From Diphasiastrum complanatum (lineage: Eukaryota; Streptophyta; Lycopodiopsida; Lycopodiales; Lycopodiaceae): 27,940 nt of DNA. How positions within the stretch are numbered: the stretch's first letter is position 1; the number at the start of each line of letters is the position of its first letter. The stretch spans positions 24,875,207 through 24,903,146 of the forward strand of contig CM055092.1 of assembly GCA_029204225.1 (NCBI GenBank). Reading direction: 5' to 3'. This document shows positions 20,905 through 27,940 of this stretch, in pieces. The notes below the pieces were generated by a model, which worked only from the letters and a program-made list of their open reading frames with translations, was not told the DNA's origin and ran no database searches. The translations under genes and the position numbers were made by a program.

Positions 20905-21414
20905 ATTAGCAACCTTCTGTATATATACACTCCATCATGTGTAAACAGATTTAGTCCTTCGAGAATTATTCTAGTTCTACTGACACCATCTGAAATCCCT
21001 CACACTTTATTGAATAGAACAGAGGTTTTCAAGGCTTGACTAGACTCAGAATAACAGTGTGCCAATCTCTATAAGTAACTCTGCCTCTTGCCGAGTGCAG
21101 GGATCTTATCACTCCTATCAATAATTTTGCATTGATCAAATTCGAATTCTACCTTCTGACCTGAATCTGTAATTCTACTTACTGATAACAGATTTGTAGA
21201 GAGTTTAAAAACATATAAGACTTTAATAGTAATTTGAATTGATCATGCTGGAATCGTGATCTTATAGTACCTTCACCTTCAATAGTGTGAGTACTATTCT
21301 CACCAAGATCAACACATTTCTTCATGCTGTAAGGCGTGTAGGAGTTGAAGATCTCACGTTCCATAATAAAAAAACCATGAATTATCCAAAAGTGCGCTTT
21401 GATCTTTGACCATG
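20905..21414 (-). pseudogene. second copy of the core plus copia protease remnant
   Basis: 20905-20987 is the 83-bp core. 20988-21414 parallels 13730-14170, with a one-base deletion near 21225 and a deletion of about 25 bases around 21360 that removes the TQHMTNQ coding. The - strand still reads REIFNSYTPYSMKKCVDLG. The relic stops at 21414 and is fused to AP2-fragment copy B. Confidence 0.85.
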
Positions 21415-22857
21415 AGATTATCACCATCTCCAGCTCCTCCAAGGGAATATCTGCAAGCTCGTGTTGAAAGGTGAACTTGATTTTTTTGGTCGTTGGAACA
21501 TCTTTCTCAACATCATCTACTAGTCCAAATCGGTCCCTATAAGTGTGTTTGCATTCTTCTTGTACTATTGCTGCTTTGTTGGGTGTTGCTAAAAGAACAT
21601 ATGAGTTTTCAGCACATTGTTAAGCAGATGGAAACAATTTGCTCTTATTGGAAACAAACAACTAGAGATTTAGCTCAAATAAACATACATGATTAGATTT
21701 GAGCAACTATTAATGACATCTTGCTTTCTATAAATCTTGAGATGAAATCCACAACACTGCACGTATCAACACTACCTTAAGTAAACACGATTCGCTTCAC
21801 ATGACCTGAAGATTTACTCTGATTGGATCTCGGAAGCAAAAACTGTCTGCAGAAAATGAGAATCAAGAACATTTTTAGAAGCCACTGAACCATTGCAAAT
21901 TATCAGTTTTACCCAAAACAAGGCAGAAGGAAATTTTGATTATTTCTCACCACTGCATAATAACATATATGTGCCTTCAAATTTCCAACCTTTTTCTACC
22001 ATGACCACTAGTCTTCTTTTCAGGTGAATGTTCATGTGGAATTGCAGCTTCTACAAAACTCAAAGAAGAGTTTTTCCGACTCATGTACCGAACTATATGA
22101 AAAAAGTCATCTTCATCGTATTTCTCCCACTGCAGTCACCAATGTACACCAGGGAACTATAAATTATCAATTTTTATTTCTCACATATGGGAGATTAAAC
22201 ACGCGTTAAAATCAAAAGACCCTTCTTCAAACATTTGGAGAGCAATGCGCTTTATACTGTGACCTATCTGTATAACCCGCTATATATAGTAAAGTTGACT
22301 TTAAATGCAGACGACAGAGAGTGATATTACTACCAACAAGAACAAAAGCTTTGTCCTCTAACCATACCAGTGGCATTTCAGACTCATAGTCTTCTAATGG
22401 AAAGTTAAGTTTCTCGGTGTGACCAAGTTTAATTGCTGTCCTATCATAATTCCTGAACCACAAAATAATTCTAAGACATTGGCAGACCAACGGAGTTATG
22501 AACGATATTTAGGATGGTAATTTCATAAACCAGAAAGTCATTGAGAATCAGTTGACTGCCACCAGTTCACACAAACCTGGCTGCTGCTATCTCATTATGA
22601 TTGGCACCTGCAAAGCAAAGTGGCGCTCATGAGCGTCAAGAATAAGCCATTTTTGAGCAACCTCCAGGTCTTGTTTTTTAATGAGGTTGTATCAATCCAT
22701 AAATTCATTGTCACAAAAATCGTACCAATGGACAGCTGTCCCAGGTTAGTCATTGCTCCAAAACGTTTGTCGCCTTTTCTTCTCCTGTTATTGGAAAATG
22801 AAAACCCATATAAACTGGTTGCATTTCAAACATATGTAAGTAGCTTTGTGATAATAT
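21415..22857 (-). pseudogene. AP2-family gene fragment, copy B
   Basis: On the - strand, GT-AG bounded blocks follow in gene order: 22784-22726 (59 nt), 22607-22577 (31 nt), 22452-22368 (85 nt, reading NYDRTAIKLGHTEKLNF and PLEDYESEM), a linker exon from 22129, one from 21846, and 21588-21425 (164 nt). The phases of the first three blocks and the linker exon agree with each other, and together they give the C-terminal half of an AP2 domain (G-A-N-H-N-E-I-A-A-A-R, then NYDR). The first-repeat spacing and following E-D-D-F-F-H-I-V-R linker resemble the two-repeat AP2 subfamily (ANT/WRI1-like). The first AP2 exon is missing because the copy is cut at 22857 by copy E. The linker exon lacks the stop seen in copy C. 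Confidence 0.65.
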
Positions 22858-23324
22858 GTAAAGTTGATTTTTCTAGTGGTTGGAATAACATTCTCAACAT
22901 CTTCTACTGGTCCAAATAGGTCCCTATAAGTGTGTTTGCATTATTTTTGTACTACTACTGCTTTGTTTGATGTAGCTAAAAAAACATATGAATTTTCAGC
23001 ACATTGTTAAGGAGATGGAAAAAAATTGGTCGTATTGGAAACAAACGACGATTGGATTTTAGCAACTATCAATGACATCTTGCTTTCTATAAATCTTGAG
23101 ATAAAAAGCATAGTGTTGTACGTATCATCACTACCTTTAGTGATAACGATTCGCTTCGCCTCACCTGAAGATTCGCTCTGATTGGAGCTCGTAAGCAAAA
23201 GCTGTCAACAGAAACTGAGAATCAAAAGCATTTTTAGCAGCCACAGAACCATGGAAATCATCTATGCATAACAAGGCCAAAGAAATTTTGAATATTTATC
23301 ACCACAACATAATAACATATACAA
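22858..23324 (-). pseudogene. AP2-family gene fragment, copy E
   Basis: This copy contains only the later exons, as in copy D: a GGCAGCTTTTGC-type block reading SNQSESSGEAKRIVITKGSDD and a truncated 164-nt-type block with an in-frame TAA. It is cut inside that block at 22857 (CAACTTT joined to ACATATTATC). Its upstream edge at about 23324 (ACATATAC before AAACCACCAGG) is the same joint as in copy D, so D and E descend from one earlier rearrangement. Confidence 0.6.
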
Positions 23325-23550
23325 ACCACCAGGTTTGACTCACAAAGTATCATGCAGCCACAATGCTCATACAAAGAGTCTACCACCATACTCTCGACCA
23401 ACTGACTCGTCCCCAATCAAACTTGACCACAAGTGGACCACATGAGCGACATGGCTCAAACTGAAGAAATCCCACTGCCACCATGAGACTTACATCCTCC
23501 ATCTAGCTAGGCTCACATCCTATAAGACACTTACAAGTACGAACCTGTAA
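23325..23550. repeat. third copy of the flank (diverged)
   Basis: 23325-23434 matches 27325-27438, and 23435-23550 matches 5199-5314 and 27439-27554 with scattered differences. It has the same uninterrupted AAGTGGACCACATG site where the chromovirus sits in the first copy. It stops at 23550 (CCTGTAA) and is joined to the 3' end of copy C. Confidence 0.85.
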
Positions 23551-25272
23551 GCATCAATACTTTTAGGCTAGAAGGGATTTTTAAAATTCTCACCATCTCC
23601 AGCTCCTCCAAGGGAATATTTGCAAGCTCATGTAGAAAGGTGAACTTGATTTTTTTGGTCGTTGGAACATCTTTCTCAACATCATCTACTGGTCCAAATA
23701 GGTCCCTTTAAGCGAGTTTCCATTCTTCTTGTGCTAATGCTGCTTTGTTGGGCATTGGCAAAAGAACATATGAGTTTTCAGTACATTGTTAAGCAGATGG
23801 AAACAATTTGCTCTTATTGGAAACAAACAACTAGAAATTTAGCTCAAATAAACACACATGATTAGATTTGAGCAACTATTAATGACATCTTGCTTTCTAT
23901 AAATCTTGAGATAAGATCCACAACACTGCATGTATCAACACTACCTTTAGTAAACACGATTCGCTTCGCATGACCTGAAGATTTACTCTGATTGGATCTC
24001 GGAAGCAAAAGCTGTCTGCAGCAAATGAGAATTAAGAACATTTTTAGAAGCCACTGAACCATTGCAAATTATCATTTTTACCCGAAACAAGGCAGAAGGA
24101 AATTTTGATTATTTGTCACCACTGCATAATAACATATATGTGCCTTCAAATTTCCAACCTTTTTCTACCATGACCACTAGTCTTCTTTTCAGGTTAATGT
24201 TCATGTGGAATTGCAACTTCTACAAAACTCAAAGAAGAGTTTTTCCGACTCATGTACCGAACTATATAAAAAAAGTCATCTTCATCGTGTTTCTCCCACT
24301 GCAGTCACCAATGTACACCAGGGAACTATAAATTATCAATTTTTATTTCTCACATATGGGACATTAAACACGCGTTAAAATCAAAAGACCCTTCTTCAAA
24401 CATTTGGAGAGCAATGCGCTTTATACTGTGACCTAGCTGTATAACCCGCTATATATAATAAAGTTGACTTTAAATGCAGACGACAGAGAGTGATATTACT
24501 ACCAACAAGAACAAAAGCTTTGTACTCTAACCATACCAGTGGCATTTCAGACTCATAGTCTTCTAATGGGAAGTTAAGTTTCTCGGTGTGACCAAGTTTA
24601 ATTGCTGCCCTATCATAATTCCTGAACCACAAAATAATTCTAAGACATTGGCAGACCAACGGAGTTATGAACGATATTTAGGATGGTAATTTCATAAACC
24701 AGAAAGTCATTGAGAATCAGTTGACTGCCACCAGCTCACACAAACCTGGCTGCTGCTATCTCATTATGATTGGCACCTGCAAAGCAAAGTGGCGCTCATG
24801 AGCGTCAAGAATAAGTCATTTCTGAGCATCCTCAAGGTCTTGTTTTTTAATGAGGTTGTATCAATCCATAAATTCATTGTCACGAAAATCATACCAATGG
24901 AGAGCTGTCTGGATTAGCCATTCTTCCAAATCGTTTGTCGCCTTTTGTTCTCCTGTTATTGGAAAATGAAAAACCATATAAACTGGTTGCATTTCAAACA
25001 TATGTAAGTAGCTTTGTAAAGAAAATATAAAACGCTAGATCTTACGAAAAACAAATCAAATTTTCTCAGGCCATAGCTACAGATCACTTTCGTTCTAAGA
25101 GACTTTACATGTAAATAGCTTTACAAATATCATCGATTTTTCACAATAATTATTTTTCAAAGAATTCATGTAATCCGGCGGAACATATTTTCTTTCCATA
25201 CCAGATATTTGCTTCCCATCTTCCCGTTCGTTTTCTGTGATAAACACCTTTATACTTACTCCTCCCTGCCAT
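23551..25272 (-). pseudogene. AP2-family gene fragment, copy C (most complete)
   Basis: The - strand starts at ATG 25272 (or after a CAG acceptor just before it) and reads SKYKGVYHRKRTGRWEANIW. This is a textbook AP2 N-terminal YRG element that contacts DNA. A GTATGG donor follows 25202. Next blocks: 24952-24895 (58 nt), 24776-24746 (31 nt), 24621-24537 (85 nt, YDRAAIKLGHTEKLNF), linker exon from 24298, and 23757-23594. Damage: the second block is one base shorter than in copy B, the linker exon has a TAA after VAIPHEH, and the last acceptor AG is TG. The expected role of the parent is a nuclear transcription factor of the AP2 subfamily. This copy is broken. The C-terminal part after the linker does not show a clear second AP2 domain. 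Confidence 0.7.
25202..25272 (-). pseudogene. AP2-domain first exon of copy C
   Basis: Seventy-one bases from ATG to a GTATGG donor encode the YRG half of the domain, with the conserved R-G-V/K-G-V, R-T-G-R-W-E-A and I-W positions. A TGA lies six codons upstream in frame, so either this ATG starts translation or an acceptor (GGGCAG) immediately before it is used. None of the other four fragments has this exon. Confidence 0.75.
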
Positions 25273-25774
25273 AGCTGCCCGTGAATTTCACTCTCACGTA
25301 GAGTTAACCGGCAATATCGACGTAGAGGATTGCGATTGCCTGAGAAAAAATTATTTGTAGTTGAAACTTACAATGAAGGAGCACGATAGCTAACTGTGAT
25401 ATGAAGTATGAAAAATCGGAGCTAGCGTGGAAGCAAACATATGAGATACAATGTCACCCGAGTTAGACAAAATGGGTTTTCTAAAATTTTATTGGTCCAC
25501 GTATTTGGTGGGCAGTTGAAAGGCAGTTCAAGTGAGGATGAAGGGGAAACACGTGCATTTTAGAGAGACTGAACACGAGCTTTCAGAAACTTAGATGCGA
25601 GTTTGAGAGAGGGAGTTGAGAGATGGAGAGAGGAGAATGTGTCTTCTTGTGGATTGGGAAAGCTTGCTATGATGAGATAGGAGGAAATTAAACACACCCT
25701 CTAATTCATTTTAATGTATCTTGTTTGCAGATAAGCGTATGATTTATTCTGATTCATATTTGCTTTCCCGGCTC

Positions 25775-25957
<183 letters not shown>

Positions 25958-26165
25958 GCACCAAAGATGTCTTTGATGCTTACAATTCAAATTCTGGGGA
26001 GCGGCTGTTACACTCCTTGCAAATGGCTAAATAATTTTCTCTTTACTCTGGAGCTGGATTGAACGATCATCAAGAACATATGCTGCCACGCTATTGATTG
26101 ATCAGGGTTTTAGAGGCGGGAGGTGGCAGTAGTAATCTGAAGCAATAACCCAGTTACAAACACGA

Positions 26166-26238
26166 TGAGAGAGAGAGAGAGGTTAATGCGATTGAGAGAC
26201 TAAGAGGACGCGAGAGAGAGAGAGAGAGAGAGAGAGAG
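26166..26238 (+). repeat. short interrupted (GA)n tracts
   Basis: GA runs at 26166-26181 and 26212-26238 are separated by GGTTAATGCGATTGAGAG. They are part of the purine-rich stretch between the AP2 copies. Confidence 0.9.
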
Positions 26239-26330
26239 GCAGGTTGTAGAACGTGAGAGGAGAGAAGATTTGAAAGCGCGGGGAGATATTGAAGATTTAG
26301 GGTCTTTAAGGTTAGGGTTTTTTTTTAGGC

Positions 26331-26640
26331 CAGGTATCTAAAATGTGAATTAATAGAATTGACTTCAATCACTATGTAGTCTCTCTCTCTCTCTCTCTCA
26401 TTCAAATAATTGGGGATTTCTTAAACTAATTATCACTTAGCTTACATACACAATAGGAGTCATATACTCCTTAAACCTAATGGAATCACCATGCTCAATA
26501 ATTCTCACCATTTCTCACAATTACCTAGAATCGAAGCAAAGAAAGACAAACATAACTATTTGAAGAGCATTTGATAACAAGGTATGATTCAGACCCTATT
26601 GATGTTGAGAGCTAACATAAAGTACGGCTTGCTTTTCCTG
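26331..26640. repeat. paralog of the palindrome core (3' flank of copy D)
   Basis: This segment matches 17334-17910 in the same orientation but with only a 20-base CT tract (26380-26399) instead of 164, and without the inverted arm. It therefore looks like the simpler ancestral arrangement from which the palindrome formed. Confidence 0.75.
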
Positions 26641-27324
26641 CAACATTTTCATATGAAATCAATCTTCTTGGGTCCTTCTTGGATAATAAGAAAGCAAGTT
26701 GACTAGTCATATATGTCCTAGAAATATGATTACAGTTTAAAGAGGATGGATTGAAGTGGCTAATATCTTACAAATCAACACTTTTAGGCTAGAAGGGATT
26801 TTCAAAATCCTCACCATCTCCAGCTCTTCCAAGAGAATATTTACACGTGCAAGTAGAAAGGGAAACTTGATTTTTCTAGTGGTTGGAATAACATTCTCAA
26901 CATCTTCTACTGATCCAAATAGGTCCCTATAAGCATTTTTGCGTTATTCTTGTACTACTACTGCTTTGTTGGATGTAGCTAAAAAAACATATGAATTTTC
27001 AGCACATTGTTAAGGATATGGAAAACATTTGGTCATATTGGAAACAAACAGCGATTGGATTTTAGCAACTATTAATGACATCTTGCTTTCTATAAATCTT
27101 GAGATAAAAAGCATAGTGTTGTACATATCATCACTACCTTTAGTGATAACTATTTGCTTCACATCACCTGAAGATTCGCTCTGATTGGAGCTCGTAAGCA
27201 AAAGCTGCCTACAGAAAATGAGAATCAAAAACATTTTTAGTACCCACAGAACCATGGAAAATATCTATTCATAACAAGGCCAAAGGAAATTTTGAATATT
27301 TATCACCACTGCATAATAACATAT
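26641..27324 (-). pseudogene. AP2-family gene fragment, copy D
   Basis: The - strand has the later exons only: a block reading SNQSESSGDVKQIVITKGSDD and a 164-nt-type block reading AYRDLFGSVEDVENVIP after an in-frame TAA, then the downstream sequence shared with copy A (8276-8480). The upstream edge at 27324 coincides with that of copy E. The AP2 domain and the linker exon are absent. Confidence 0.6.
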
Positions 27325-27438
27325 ACAAACCACCAGGTTTGACTCACAAAGTATCATGCAACCACAATGCTCATACAGAGAGTCTACCACCATATTCCTG
27401 ACCAACTGGCTTGTCCCCAATCCAACTTGACCACAAGT
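27325..27438. repeat. pre-insertion left flank of the chromovirus site
   Basis: This sequence (GTTTGACTCACAAAG ... CCACAAGT) immediately precedes GGACC in the unoccupied copy. It is predicted to lie left of the 5' LTR in the occupied copy. It is also present, diverged, at 23325-23434. Confidence 0.75.
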
Positions 27439-27940
27439 GGACCACATGAGCGACATGTCTCAAACTGAGAAAATCCCACTTCCACCATGAGACTTACATA
27501 CTCCATCTAGCTAGGCTGACATCCTATAAGACACTTACAAGTACGAACCTGTAAAGCTGACATAAATGAGCAGCTGAGGCTCAACCTGAGGAAATCTTAC
27601 TGCCACCATAAGATTGCACCCTCACCAGATAGATAGCTAGTAGACAATGACAAGTCAATCATCATAAATGACTACTTTGTTTTACTATAGCAAATGCACA
27701 ACCGCATAAAACTCCGACTCAGATCTAAACTCCCATGACAAGGCAACATGCAAGCCCACACACACTCACGCAAACCAACACGAATGATAAAGCGTCAAAT
27801 ACATGACCAAGGCCTGCCCATAAGTGGTATCCTGTCGTACCACCACCTGTGCCCTTGTAGATCCACCGCTACACCACTGGTCACCAAATCACGTCCTCAA
27901 CCGTGGCCTGCACCTGTACCAAGATGCTCTCAAATCCAAG
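27439..27940. repeat. 502-bp duplicate of 5199-5700 (empty site)
   Basis: Identical to 5199-5700 through the last base of the window. Here AAGT runs straight into GGACCACATG with no LTR, so this copy represents the unoccupied insertion site. Confidence 0.93.

Noticed and set aside
22620-22680. Exon reading QKWLILDAHERHFALQ (- strand) before the 31-nt AP2 exon
   Set aside because: It runs directly into the 31-nt block in the wrong phase, copy C has a stop in it, and TTTGCTTTGCAG looks like the acceptor of that intron. It is more likely intronic.
26300-26330. Telomere repeat
   Set aside because: Only one or two AAACCCTAA-like units are present, not a tandem telomeric array.

Overview
This is repeat-dominated nuclear DNA from a land plant. 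The evidence is a plant-type chromovirus primed by initiator-Met tRNA, Ty1/copia remnants, a CACTA-like end, very long (CT/GA)n microsatellites, and broken copies of a gene with an AP2 DNA-binding domain split by GT-AG introns. I cannot name the species. No intact host gene is visible, and I see no rRNA, tRNA, CRISPR array or prokaryotic feature.

Layout. 1-5198: a nearly full-length Ty3/gypsy chromovirus on the + strand (last 10 bases of the 5' LTR, PBS, long leader with five hairpins, protease, RT/RNase H, integrase plus chromodomain, PPT, 918-bp 3' LTR). It has no recognisable gag and its pol is broken. 5199-5700: flank that matches 27439-27940 base for base. 5701-6864: unassigned. 6865-7230: copia integrase remnant. 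7553-8480: first copy (A, + strand) of an AP2-type gene fragment. 8512-13646: direct array of about 1.5-kb units alternating long, short, long, short, each with a hairpin at its junction. 13647-14749: copia gag/protease remnant (- strand), cut at 14750 by a CACTA-like terminus with a dense field of subterminal motifs (14750-15220). 15190-17570 and 17950-19890: the two arms of a large imperfect palindrome made of the same units, with (CT)82 facing (GA)50 across a spacer of about 0.4 kb. 19893-21414: another unit and a second copia remnant. 21415-27324: four more AP2-gene fragments on the - strand (B, E, C, D in coordinate order), with a GA-rich stretch (25273-26330) that may be the promoter and leader of copy C. 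27439-27940: second copy of the 5199-5700 flank, here without the retrotransposon.

Nothing in the window forms a working pathway. It is a record of repeated segmental duplication, inversion and transposon insertion that carried exons of one AP2-family gene into at least five places. The best leads are the AP2-gene fragments with conserved splice phases, the occupied versus empty retrotransposon site in two copies of one flank, the palindrome, and the hairpin motif shared by the CACTA-like end and the unit junctions.
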